From: Rhizophagus clarus
Lineage: Eukaryota; Glomeromycota; Glomeromycetes; Glomerales; Glomeraceae
Direction of reading: 5' to 3'
Assembly (NCBI GenBank): GCA_015698045.1
Contig: BLAL01000197.1
Coordinates: 124,001 to 188,000, forward strand
Length of the DNA: 64,000 bases
Shown: one piece after another, positions 36,576 through 47,457 of the stretch
Position numbering within the stretch: position 1 is the first letter of the stretch
Layout: each line of letters starts with the position of its first letter
The notes under the pieces: generated by a model
What the model saw: the letters and a program-made list of their open reading frames with translations, nothing else
What the model was told of the DNA's origin: nothing
Databases searched by the model: none
Program-made: the position numbers and the translations under genes

Positions 36576-38299
36576 TAATTCACAATTTTAAAGTTCAATT
36601 TTAAATTATTCACTTTCGCATAAATGATAACCCTATGTTTCAAATAAAATGAAGATTTTTGGAAATTGATTTGCTATTGTGCTATTGTGGGTTACCGATA
36701 TATAAAAGGAAATTTAATAAAGAATAAGTAATAAAATCTTTTGCAGCATAATTTGTTTCAAATCTCTTATCTATTGTTTTATTATGATTTATGAGAATAA
36801 TTATATCTGCGATTTAGATATTATTACGTAAAAATACAGAAAAAATATCATTTATTAGCGATTAGTAATCATAGCACCATCCTAATTTTTTTTTTGGTAT
36901 TGTTTGCACTGAAAATAATCACATAACCGTCAACCCGCATGATCACATGACTACGGTACATTCCACAAATGATAAACAAAATGTACATCCTTTTTAATAG
37001 TGATATGCATCAATTACATAGTGAAGTTGGAAATTTCTTGATTTTGGAAATTTTTTGGTTATTCATATTATACTGAAGATAGTTTTACATCGCTAGATCT
37101 TCAGGTATTTAGTAACAATGTGCGTCTTCAATTTACGCAATTACTATACTATAACGATAAATGTTCGTGACTCATTCAAGAGAATTACTGTATATGTAGG
37201 CAAATCACAATTTATTCAAACGATCCCAAATATTAATCTGAATCATTCGGCATGGCTCCTGTTTCTTTTAGTTTATTATTTCCGTTATCAATGTTATTAC
37301 GAATCAATATTACACTGCTACAAATAGTAGTTATATTATTCCCATTATATTTATTTATTTCAGACACGATGATATACAATAAGGTTGCTCAATTATTGTC
37401 GCGGTATCAAAATTTTTTTTTCGAATTTTCACATGTATCCGATTAAACTATGATTAAATATTCAAATACAATATTCAACCACAGTTTGACTTTCGTCCTG
37501 CGATCGTCCGTATCATCTGGTAATCTTGTATTTTTTTTTTTTTTTTTATTCAAATACACAGCAAAATATATAATAAGGGCGGATCGTACAGTATACAAAA
37601 GTTAATAAATGTCGGAAGACCTTTTACTTAAAAAAGATCTTTATTATTATTAAAAAGTTCATTAATGAGTTTTTAAATATTAAAAGTCCTAATATCGCTA
37701 AAACATTTATTAAAGTTTGTGATTGATTCTATGAAGGTTTTACCTTCAGTTTACTTAATTAGAGTTGGGCCGGTGCAAGAAGATTTGTATCTCAAATATA
37801 GCATGTGATTTTCATTAGAATTAAATTGTTTATGAGCGTCGAATTTTTTATCAATTATTAAATGAATCTAGAAGTAAATGAATAAAAGGTTTGTATTAAA
37901 ATAAAATTAATAAATCATTTCTTTTTAATAAAATGCAAATTATATAATCTTATTGTGTATTTTTAACCATATTGTTGCAATATAACAATAATATTGATAC
38001 TTCGAAATCTGCTATTTACATAGATCAATATCTAAAAGGTTCTGACATAATTATTCTCATAATAAAACAATAATTAAAAAAAAAAATTACGTTGTCATAC
38101 ATCATCTATTTACTCCTTTCTATTGTTTTTATATATTTGGATAGTAACGTTACATAGTAAATCATTTCTAAAAATGATGATTATAAATGATTATATTTGA
38201 AACATTAAGGGGATTCTTAGCTTTCGTAAAGAAAATCATTAAGGAGAATATGCAAAAAAAAAGCGAATAATTCAAAGATGATGAATCATAGAAGTAAAT
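36576..38299. other. Spacer between the two divergent CaaX peptide genes
   Basis: About 1.7 kb of AT-rich DNA. ORFs at 37118-37327 and 37252-37446 overlap in different frames, lack motifs and are probably chance. Repeated long T-runs occur near 37531-37547. Confidence 0.45.
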
Positions 38300-38374
38300 A
38301 ATGTAAAATTCAAACTTTAAGTTAATCGATTGTTTCGATAATTTTAATAGTGCGTAAAATATGTTTCGATTTAT

Positions 38375-38382
38375 TATAAATA
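38375..38382 (+). promoter_or_regulatory. TATA box of CaaX peptide gene B
   Basis: TATAAATA 124 nt upstream of the ATG at 38506, at the position equivalent to the TATA box of gene A. Confidence 0.55.
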
Positions 38383-38505
38383 CAATTCGATTTCCGCCTG
38401 CATGTTAAAGTTTTCATCATCAAATAACAATTTTAAAGAATAAAATATAATTCAAAAAAAAAGCAATTAAACGAATAAATTTATCAAATACAAATTTAAA
38501 CTAAA

Positions 38506-38598
38506 ATGAATCCAACAATTTCCAAGCCAGTCGTTATTGTCACTTCCGGAGCAACAGAAAAGCCTCTCAAACCTACAAATCAATGCTCTATAATGTAA
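38506..38598 (+). CDS. Small CaaX-box peptide precursor B (30 residues), lipopeptide pheromone-like
   Basis: ORF of 30 codons plus TAA. It starts MNPTISKPVVIVTSGA and ends TEKPLKPTNQCSIM. Thirteen C-terminal residues (EKPLKPTNQCSIM) are identical to peptide A, including the CSIM farnesylation box. Codon changes such as AAA/AAG, TCA/TCC and AAC/AAT are silent. If processed like a-factor-type pheromones, the mature product would be a short peptide ending in farnesyl-Cys methyl ester after removal of SIM. The N-terminal cleavage site is unknown, and the conserved core suggests it lies near EKP. A second tiny ORF follows 53 nt downstream. Confidence 0.65.
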   Translation: MNPTISKPVVIVTSGATEKPLKPTNQCSIM

Positions 38599-38651
38599 TC
38601 ATTCGACATCGATATTTATCGATATTTATACATTTGTAAAATACTCCGATA

Positions 38652-38735
38652 ATGACTTCTACCCAGCCTGGTGCTACTTACGATCTATTTAAATTCGACG
38701 AAATATCTGATTTAAATGATAATGAAGAAGATTAA
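38652..38735 (+). CDS. Tiny acidic ORF downstream of CaaX peptide B (27 residues)
   Basis: Begins MTSTQPGATYDLFKFDEISD and ends in an acidic tail NDNEED. The paralogous position of block A keeps the ATG and the next two codons but is frameshifted and stops after 15 codons. It is therefore conserved as DNA but not clearly as protein. It may be 3' UTR sequence. Confidence 0.2.
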   Translation: MTSTQPGATYDLFKFDEISDLNDNEED

Positions 38736-38755
38736 TGTACATTAATTTGTTTAGT

Positions 38756-41700
38756 AGTGGAATAATTTTTTTATTTTTACAGTATATATATTTTTTGTAT
38801 TATTATTATTTTTTTTTGTATTTATGTATATCATGGTTTTATTTTTTAATAAATATTTTGTTAAAAAAGTTTTTGCGATTATAATTTTTCGATAATTTGA
38901 TTTATGGTTTTGAATCGTGAGTCCATGGTTGATGCTTTGCGCTAATTCTTTCCATTTTATTACACATTAATGACTTCACAAATTCAATAATTATTTCCAC
39001 TTACCATCTTTTAAAATTATTTATGGAAATATCTAGTTTGCCATTTGCGGTCAAATAATAACAAAATTTCATATTTTTACAAGTATTCTTATAAATTTAG
39101 CAATTTCCTACTGCGATGAGATGATGACTTAACATAATATACGGTTCCCCTGATTAATCTTATTTTTAGATTTAAGGTCTTTAAGCTTTAATTGTAAATT
39201 GTCGTCTTGTATGAGAAAATCGAATTTGGTAAATAAAGTGTGTTACATCGCATTGGTTCAAATGTTACACTCGGATAAATCTCGGATAAATCTCGGGAAA
39301 TCACAGGGGTAATCAAATTAGCGTAAATTTAGTTAAGGTTAATTGGGCCATAATTTCGTTTAGTTGTCAAATTTTTTAATTTACTATTGTAAGTACGCAA
39401 AGATTGAGACAATATATTGTATCGACTGTTACCAGGTAAAGTATTCTTGATTTATCACACAACTAATGTATCTATAATTTTATGCATTATTTATAAAATT
39501 TTATAAAATTTTAAAATAATAATAATATGTATTAAATATTTACAGTCGAAGTTGGAGGTATTAAAAAGGAGTTGGACTTAATCTTAATATAGGCTGGATC
39601 AATAGTATAGAAGCAGGTTTAAACAGAGATAGAAATTAATTTTGTAAAATTGACAGCTAATTTTATTTTTTTCTCCTGTTATCATTGAAAGATCTTATAT
39701 ATCATTACACATGTTCGGATTCAATAGTACCGAACCGATGTTAAAATGAGCTATATTGATCAGTTTATACATTTAAAATGAAATTATTTAGAAAATTAAA
39801 AAATATGTGGTAATATGCTTTAATTTCTAGTAATAAAATTATTATCACTCGATCAACGCTATCATAAATTAATCGGATAGTCATAATTCATTTATTCGTG
39901 AGTGTGCAAGTATAACAAATTCGTCCAATAGGACGAAACCAAATTGACATTCCGTTACATTTATCTCTCTGAGATGCTCAGATAAAAACATTTATTTTTA
40001 ATCTTGTTCCTTTGATTTTTTTTAGGACATCATTCCTTGTAGAAATGCACAAAATCTAATAATAACTTTTTTTTTTTAATTTTATTTTATAGGAAGTTGG
40101 GCTGACCGAGCGAAAACTTACTTTTTTTTTTTTTTTTAGTGTGAGAAATTTACACAAGTTCAGAAGAATTTTTTTTTTTTAAAAAAAAAAAATAATTCTA
40201 TTAAGAGGAAACCTTGGCGAATCATCTAAAGGAACGTTCAAAGCTTCTTTTTTTTTTTTTTTATATAAGAAAAAAAAGCATAAAAATAAACATGTTCCCG
40301 TCGAGATCATTGCTGCTTTTGTATCGACAATGAAATTTACTAATATAGTCTCATCAGGATTGAATCAGGTGGAATTTAATCAAATATCGATAAATATTTT
40401 ATCATGTGGATTATGTAAATTTATTGTAATTAAATTCTTGGAATTTTTGAAGCTTATAATCTTTTAGTAATATCATAGAATGTATAATATGTTACGTACG
40501 TTAAAATTAAAATTATGCTTATGCTTTATAACGTCACTTCTCGCAAATGAAACCGAGTTCGTTAACCCAAACATAATTAAATATGGCAAATTTTAATAAC
40601 GAATAAATATTTTTTTAATTTCATTGTCACAATAGAAAAAAGAGAGAAAATCTCTAGGCAATGTTACTCCGCTCTTTTGTCGATCTTCCATATCTAAATT
40701 TAGTTAGAAGAATCTTGAAAGTTTGAACTTCAGCCCTAAAAAAAATTCAGCCAGTGAAATAATTAGACGATTGCGTACAACATATTATTCAATAATTGGA
40801 TTAGTTATTTCTTTTTTTTTGCCTGATGTGACGGTATTAAATGTCATACCATTTTTCTACCTCTAATCAAAAATAAGTATTAAGAAAAAAAATAATAATA
40901 ATAATGTATAATAGGTTTTTTTATTTGACTAGCTCAATTTTACATATACATTTTACGCATTATATTGTAATTAAACGCTTTTGATGTTTACATATAAAAA
41001 ACATAATAAAGTAACACGAGGTTCCCACCTTACCCGATCTCGGCATTTTTTCACGCTTAATACTTCCTGAATTACGATCTAAAAAAGAATTTTTTAAGTT
41101 TTTGTCTCAGCCCGAGGTATCTATTTTTAAAAAAAGGAAAATAATCGTTTTTTCTTCAATACGATTTTTTATTATTATTAAAAAAAACATTGTCGAAATG
41201 ACGAAATTTTATACCATAAAAATAAATGTAGAGGATAGAAATTTTTTTATAAATAGAAAATGATACGTAACACACATGCACTAAAAAGTAAAAAAAAAAA
41301 TCTGGGGAATTATTGTACGGAGTACCAAAATAACGGGAAAAGAATTTCCTATTTAACTTTAGTTCGATTCCAATGAAATTACCTTATATGTATTATTCAT
41401 TATTGAATATCATTGCAAAATATGAAAATTTGTTTACATTATGATAACATCGTTTTGATAAGATAAAAGATCACTTATCAAATATTTAGATTTATTTAAA
41501 AAAAAAAAAAATTAATTGGATAATTAATCATTAGTATGAAAAATACTTAATTTGGGCTAAACTCTTTAAATTTTAATAATTTTTTTTTTTTTTTTTTTTT
41601 TTCGCTTGGCAAAAAATGCTTTATATTAATTCTAAAATTAAAAATTTATCGTTGATCATTGATTTTCTACTATAATATTTTTTTCTATGACTTGACCTTT

Positions 41701-41782
41701 TTTAAAATAATATTATTCTAATTTGGGAAATTATCATAGAGAGACTTTTCCATGATTAGTAGTAACTAATGGGTCGCCCAAG
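38756..41782. other. Gene-poor AT-rich region
   Basis: About 3 kb without a supported gene. It contains several long T-runs (40070-40078, 40123-40138, 40249-40262, 41581-41602) and a T-run/A-run tract near 40168-40191. I found no tRNA-like fold or coding stretch. Confidence 0.45.
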
Positions 41783-41790
41783 TATATAAA
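41783..41790 (+). promoter_or_regulatory. TATA box of Asn-rich secreted protein gene
   Basis: TATATAAA 77 nt upstream of the ATG, followed by a pyrimidine-rich leader (CCCTTCCATTCCCTCCTTTC). This is a typical strong fungal promoter layout. Confidence 0.6.
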
Positions 41791-41866
41791 CCCTTCCATT
41801 CCCTCCTTTCCAGTGTTCTTCACTTCTTTCCAATAAAAAAAAAATTGAAAAAGAAGATATAACAAA

Positions 41867-43201
41867 ATGAAGTCGTCTATTTACTTGTTCGGCTTTTTAG
41901 CCATGGTAGCTTTGGCTTCTGCTAACGATAATAATAATAAAAATGATAATAAATATGGTGTAGATAATTACAACAAATACGGAGATCATAACAACGATAA
42001 CAAATACGGGAATCATAACAATGATTATAACAAATACGGAGATCATAACAATAATGATAATTACAACAAACAAAAAGATAAATATGGTGGAGGATATCGT
42101 TTTAAACGATCTCCTGTTCCCAATGGCAATAGTGATAATTATAACAAGAGCAATGAAAACAAGAACAGCGACAGCTACAACAAAAACAAAAACGATAACT
42201 ACAACAGCCATAATAATGATGATGGTCACAAGAACAAAAACGATTACAACCCATACTATAATCCAAACGTAAAAGGCTATAGTCCTTATTATAATCCGTA
42301 TGTTAGCAGCGATAATTACGATCACAAGAATAATAATGGCTACAACAGCCATAATAATGATAATGATAATCACAAATGCCAAAATAGTTATGATGATCAG
42401 AATTGCCACAAGAATAATAATGGCTACAACAAATACGGTAACGGAAATAATAAACGATCTCCTGTTCCCAATGGCAATAACGATTACAACAAGAACAACA
42501 ACAACAACAAGATGAAGAACAACGACGATAACAACAAGATGAACAACAACGACGATTACAACAAGAAGAACAAAAACGATAACTACAACAGCCATAATAA
42601 TGATAATGATAATCACAAATGCCAAAATAGTTATGATGATCAGAATTGCCACAAGAATAATAATGGCTACAACAAATACGGTAACGGAAATAATAAACGA
42701 TCTCCTGTTCCCAATGGCAATAACGATTACAACAAGAACAACAACGATAACAACAAGATGAAGAACAACGACGATTACAACAAGAAGAACAACGACGATA
42801 ACAACAAGATGAACAACAACGACGATTACAACAAGAAGAACAAAAACGATAACTACAACAGCCATAATAATGATAATGATAATCACAAATGCCAAAATAG
42901 TTATGATGATCAGAATTGCCACAAGAATAATAATGGCTACAACAAATACGGTAACGGAAATAATAAACGATCTCCTGTTCCCAATGGCAATAACGATTAC
43001 AACAAGAACAACAACGATAACAACAAGATGAAGAACAACGACGATTACAACAAGAAGAACAAAAACGATAACTACAACAGCCATAATAATGATAATGATA
43101 ATCACAAATGCCAAAACAAGAATAATGACTACAACAGCAATAATAGTTATGATGATCAGAATTGCCATCAGAAGAATAATGACGATTACAAACATAATTA
43201 A
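41867..43201 (+). CDS. Asn-rich secreted repeat protein with Kex2-type sites (KEP-like)
   Basis: Single-exon 444-residue protein. A signal peptide (MKSSIYLFGFLAMVALASA) precedes a low-complexity Asn/Asp/Lys/Tyr-rich body. Four Lys-Arg dibasic sites are each followed by SPVPNGN (one at FKR near residue 84, three at NNKR). This is the layout of proproteins cut by Kex2 in the Golgi. Around three of these sites lies a long repeat of 70-90 residues including CQNSYDDQNCHKNNNGYNKY, with two Cys that could pair. Cleavage would release peptides with the same SPVPNGN N-terminus. Kex2-processed repetitive secreted proteins, including alpha-factor-type pheromones, are known in fungi. Here the pieces are long (roughly 80 residues or more), so a structural or surface role is equally possible. 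The 432-codon antisense frame is a shadow of the AAC/GAT-rich sequence. Confidence 0.8.
   Translation: MKSSIYLFGFLAMVALASANDNNNKNDNKYGVDNYNKYGDHNNDNKYGNHNNDYNKYGDHNNNDNYNKQKDKYGGGYRFKRSPVPNGNSDNYNKSNENKNSDSYNKNKNDNYNSHNNDDGHKNKNDYNPYYNPNVKGYSPYYNPYVSSDNYDHKNNNGYNSHNNDNDNHKCQNSYDDQNCHKNNNGYNKYGNGNNKRSPVPNGNNDYNKNNNNNKMKNNDDNNKMNNNDDYNKKNKNDNYNSHNNDNDNHKCQNSYDDQNCHKNNNGYNKYGNGNNKRSPVPNGNNDYNKNNNDNNKMKNNDDYNKKNNDDNNKMNNNDDYNKKNKNDNYNSHNNDNDNHKCQNSYDDQNCHKNNNGYNKYGNGNNKRSPVPNGNNDYNKNNNDNNKMKNNDDYNKKNKNDNYNSHNNDNDNHKCQNKNNDYNSNNSYDDQNCHQKNNDDYKHN
42336..43150. repeat. Coding long tandem repeats of the Asn-rich gene
   Basis: Four copies of a segment starting GGCTACAACAGCCATAATAA or AACTACAACAGCCATAATAA, at spacings of about 243, 270 and 219 bp. 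They contain near-identical stretches through the Lys-Arg/SPVPNGN region. Spacing differences come from NKMKNND/NKMNNND subrepeats. All units stay in frame. Confidence 0.85.
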
Positions 43202-43940
43202 AGCACCAGAATTTGTTTCTCGCTTCGAAATATTACTTTAATGTAATGTATATGTATTAATGGACTCTCTGGTTTATTAGATTTGTTATTGAGATTCTCT
43301 GTTTAGAATAATGAATTTTATAATTCTTTGTTCATTTTTTATTTTGTTTAAAATGTAAAATTTTGGAATTATAAATAAATTTTATGTATATCTATTGAAC
43401 ACGTCAATCGTCGCATATTAACTTGGATTTGTTAATGTATCGTTATTTTTCTATAAATTTTTCTGTATTTTATATAATAAAAGAATTTTAAATCAAAATC
43501 ATCTGCGAAAGACTATTTTTTCACTTGATTTGTTTTGACCAATAAAGACAAAAATCCTCGATTCAAGTGTTCATAATTATTGCCTGTGAAATCTGAGCCG
43601 TGCCTTTTAGCTAATACAGTGACACTGGATATAGCGTACATAGCGTATACCGAACTGTACGGTATATAAAGTATATAAATTTATCCAATAAAATTGTTAT
43701 ATAAATTTATGCGATCATAACAATTTTAAGTATTTACTGGCTATCCAGATGAAAAATTTGCTTGATAATAACGGAAATAATTGTTTTATTTTATTTTATT
43801 ACGAAGCATAGCCCAGAATTGTAATAAATATGTACAGATAATAATACGCTATAAAAACTATAACCCAGCGTGCTAACGGAAAAAATTTTTTTATATTACT
43901 AATGAAAGTCACGTGATAGTACTTTGACTACACTCGGAGG
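43202..43940. other. Intergenic, 3' flank of the Asn-rich gene
   Basis: AT-rich. It includes a probable 3' UTR with ATAATAAA-like poly(A) signals near 43476. No gene seen. Confidence 0.45.
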
Positions 43941-44053
43941 TGAATGAGATAACAAAAGATATCAGTTCAACATGGACAACATTAAAAATTAATGGGAAAG
44001 AAACGAAACTAATAATTGATTTGGGGGCAGCGTCAAGTGTTATCGAATATTAG
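43941..44053 (+). pseudogene. Retropepsin fragment of an LTR retrotransposon
   Basis: The frame reads TTLKINGKETKLIIDLGAAS followed by SVIEY and a stop. This matches the N-terminal lobe of retroviral-type aspartic proteases: a small beta-hairpin with a Gly turn, then IID-(S/T/L)-GA-xxSVI. The usual catalytic triplet is DTG or DSG; here it is DLG. No gag, reverse transcriptase or LTR is visible nearby, so this is an isolated relic. Confidence 0.5.
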
Positions 44054-44219
44054 AATTACAAAATATTAAGTCGAGCCGAGAGTGTCACCCACCTTCCGGC
44101 GTGACCGATCCAAATTATTTATCACGTGATTACGAGTTTACGACGATCGGAAAAAAGAGAGTAAGATTAAAAAACATAATTATAATTTATTAAATTTTGA
44201 GTTTTTTAACTGTTAAATA

Positions 44220-46130
44220 AGATATACGGTATTATACAAAATATCATGTCTACTTTTCAACATTTTAATTCGTTCTTTGTTTGCTTTTTGAATTAATTCA
44301 AGCCCCTTTTGTTTATTGACACCAGTACCAATCCCATCATAGTAACAAAATCCTGGTTGTAACATTCCTTTATAATATCCTCCTTCAGCTGATTTTTTAG
44401 ATAATTCAAAAGTCTTATTGTAATCTTTTCTACATAATCTCCGTCTTTTAAATATAAGCAGAGCTTTATTATGCCCTAAATTTGCTGCTTTTTGATAGAA
44501 TTCTATTGCTTTTTGCTTATCAGGATTAGTTCCAATTATCCTAACATAAATAATCCATCTAAATATTCTCCATCTGCCGAATTTTTAAATAATTCAAAAG
44601 CTTTGTAATTATCCTTGCTTCCTAAATTTGCAGCCTTTTTATACCAGAAAAAAGCCCATTTTATAATAATCAGCAACTTTTAACTGTGCTGCTACAAAAT
44701 CTTTATTAGCTAATATTTTAAAATATTTTAATGCCAATTGTTTACCTTTTGTAATTCCATATCCATAATAATAATAACATAAACCAACGTGATATTGTGC
44801 TAATAAATTATTTTGATTTGATGCAATTATAAATAATTTGAGTGCTTCTTTAATATTTTCATTTATGAAAATTCCGTGATAATTAAAATATCCAAGTAAA
44901 AAAATGAAGTTTGAGTTACACTGAGCCAATTGATGATTTCTCGAAAATTAATTTCTTTATTTAATTCCTTAAAAATAATATCAATTATTTCATCAATGAA
45001 ATATTTTTTTTTTTCAAAATTTTGATTAATGATCTGAGATGTTTCCTGTAATTTATCGTATTGCTAGCATTTGAGACGTCTTCTGTGATGCAATTAGATT
45101 CGATAATAATAAGTGTATGTAATTTAGCAACGACTTGTTCTATAGTAAGACGATCATCCGACTCACCGTTCCAACAAACTGAAAAAAAGTATAGACTTTA
45201 AAAATAATGTTATTGCAATTTATAATCAAATTATTAATTATAATTACCAGTATAGAGTTTTACGTAGTCTTCAGGTGTTCCTTTCTCTAAGACCTTTTAA
45301 AATTTTCATCACAAAAGTAAAATCATATGACTCATCTTTAAAGGGTGGATGGCCAATTGATATTCCCATAAAAGCACACCCCAACACTGTAAACGTCACT
45401 CTTTTTATTTAAAGGATAATTTGAATCTAAGTTTTTTGGGTCAATATATGGAATCAAACCAAATAAATTTGAACCTGTTCTAGATTCTTTTCCAATGTGA
45501 ATTAATAAGTGCTATTGTAAAATATTTTATAAATAATCAATTGTGTAACTAATTTTAAATATTTAAATAATAAATAAATTAATGAATTACCAAATCACGA
45601 TGTACTGATATAATTGGAGTGCAAATTTATATTTAATATCCCAAGTAAGATTGGGAGGGAAGTTTCGACATACTCCATCACTAATAAATATTTTTTCGAT
45701 CGATTACTAATTTTAAAAGAACAATAACGAAATATTATAAAATCAAGTGAAATACCAGCGTAATTTTAAAAATTTTAATATATTTAACCTTTATCCGTAA
45801 TTCCAAAAAAAGCGAATAATGTTTTTATAGAAATCGACTTCGTGATGAATTTTGAACTAAATTATAAAAGCAAAATGACTTATAAAATTTAATATTAACC
45901 GAGGGATATCAGATATGTACTACCTATATATTTGTGCAATTACCTCTTTAACTACAGCTGTTACCTCCTTAACGAATTCTTTTGCATTGTCAAGGTTAGA
46001 TAAAGATTAACGTAAAATATTGTGCGATAAACTTTTCCAAAGCCACCCTTGCCAATCATTTTGAATATCATGTGTTCATAATTAAAAAATTTCTTAAAAA
46101 CAGTTTCTTCGATCCATTCACTCGCATTTA
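44220..46130 (-). pseudogene. Decayed kinase-Sel1 repeat gene
   Basis: Minus-strand paralog of the intact gene at 47458-50184, in divergent orientation. From about 46125 it reads NASEWIEETVFKKFFNYEHM and then MIGKGGFGKVYR (glycine loop), with HRDL recognisable near 45600. Sel1-like repeats follow, the longest open piece being 44639-44929 (AQYHVGLCYYYYGYGITKGK). Frames are broken repeatedly. For example, KMGFF is shifted against the following WYKKAANLGSKDNYKAFELF, and stops interrupt the 3' repeats near 44540. Intact-looking remains continue to about 44230. Confidence 0.75.
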
Positions 46131-47457
46131 AAAAAAAAAAAAAGAAAGAAAATATAAAAAAAATAAAATTATCAAAGAATATTAACTATTTAACGTGACG
46201 TTACATTCGTGTGACATCGTAGCGGAAAACAAATTTCCAATGTCAAAACATCGAATGTCGATTAATTAGTGAGACAGTGAGACTCATAAGTAATGGATAA
46301 TTTTGAGGATAACGTTTTATTTGATTAATTTATTTCGTTCTTGAACTTGTTAATTCAATGATATAAATTGGGTAGATATAAATTTTATAACTACTTGTTA
46401 TTTGAAGTATGTCTGTACCCTGTAATAGATAAATTGGTTATCTTGAATTTCTAAATTATCCTTTTGCGGAGACGAACCAAATACATCCGATATAGATATA
46501 ATGATGATATTCCAATCATACGATGGGTGATTCTATAAATGGTGAACAAGAATTCGGTTACGGTAGTGACCCGACCCTTAGAATTGAACAGGGGTTTATA
46601 TCAATAATCAAGTGATTACTATAAAATAAAGCCGCTGCGGTTCATTATACCATTCCCCTTTTTGGTTACCTCTCATTACGAGATAATAAATCGTCATATG
46701 ATATTTTGATTGGCTGATCAATACTTATTAGATTTTCAATCTAAATCTAATAAAGTATTATATACTTACCTTAATTTTAGAATCATGTTTTTTATTTACA
46801 AGAGTACGAATATATCCATAGTATCACGTAAATTAATAACTGAATATCTTTTAATTTATTCTATAAAAAAAATGTACTTGATTAATATATATAATACTCT
46901 CTAACTATATAAATATATATTAACAAAAATAAATAAAACAACATAATGATTTTTGTATATGTTGCACGAAATAGTCGGAATATGATGATAAGATCTTTTA
47001 TATACAGTCAACTTCTGTACATCATATAATAATCTTGGCATTTTTTTTCCGTCCTAAGGGGTGTGACTATATAAGGTTCTGAAAGAAACAATCAATATCT
47101 CATTTGGATTGATGTTTATGCGCGGGGCGCGAATTCTATAATCTTAAATTATATTTGATCGACGAGATGCTGATTTATTATAGGTTGAGAAGTAGGACAA
47201 AACACGAAATTGGTTTTTAATGGGAGACCAAAACCTAAAATTATAAAAAGAACACTGAAAATTTTTTATTTAAAAAAGAGTTCTGTACCGCATATCAATA
47301 AAAATTTCAGGTTTTCGTGAATAAGGAATTTATCATTCTACCAAGTCCGATAAACCAATAGTTGATCAGCAATCACAAGCAAAATTACAATATAAAATGG
47401 ATTGTTTTCTTTGTATCTTTTACTTTTCTACTATACTGCATATAAACTTACACTGAA
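46131..47457. other. Divergent region between kinase-Sel1 pseudogene and gene
   Basis: AT-rich, 1.3 kb. A short plus-strand ORF at 46710-46904 lacks motifs. A further 5' exon of the kinase-Sel1 gene may lie near 47340-47400, where an AATAG is followed by CAATCACAAGCAAAATTACA, but I could not fix it. Confidence 0.4.

Larger units (their letters stand above)
38300..38755 (+). repeat. Inverted paralogous block B (promoter, CaaX ORF and 3' flank)
   Basis: Plus-strand counterpart of block A. Conservation covers the promoter, coding region and 3' flank, then fades after TTAATGTACATTAATTTG at about 38732-38749. Confidence 0.8.

Noticed and set aside
41340-41385. B-box-like GTTCGATTCC near 41362 considered as a tRNA
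   Set aside because: No acceptor stem, anticodon arm or A box can be formed around it.
42336-43150. Regularly spaced repeats considered as a CRISPR array
   Set aside because: Repeats are coding, in frame, 219-270 bp apart and in a eukaryotic secreted-protein gene.
41897-43195. 432-codon antisense ORF across the Asn-rich gene
   Set aside because: It is poly-Ile/Val produced by reading the AAC/GAT/AAT repeats backwards. The plus strand has the signal peptide, the TATA box and ordered Kex2 sites.
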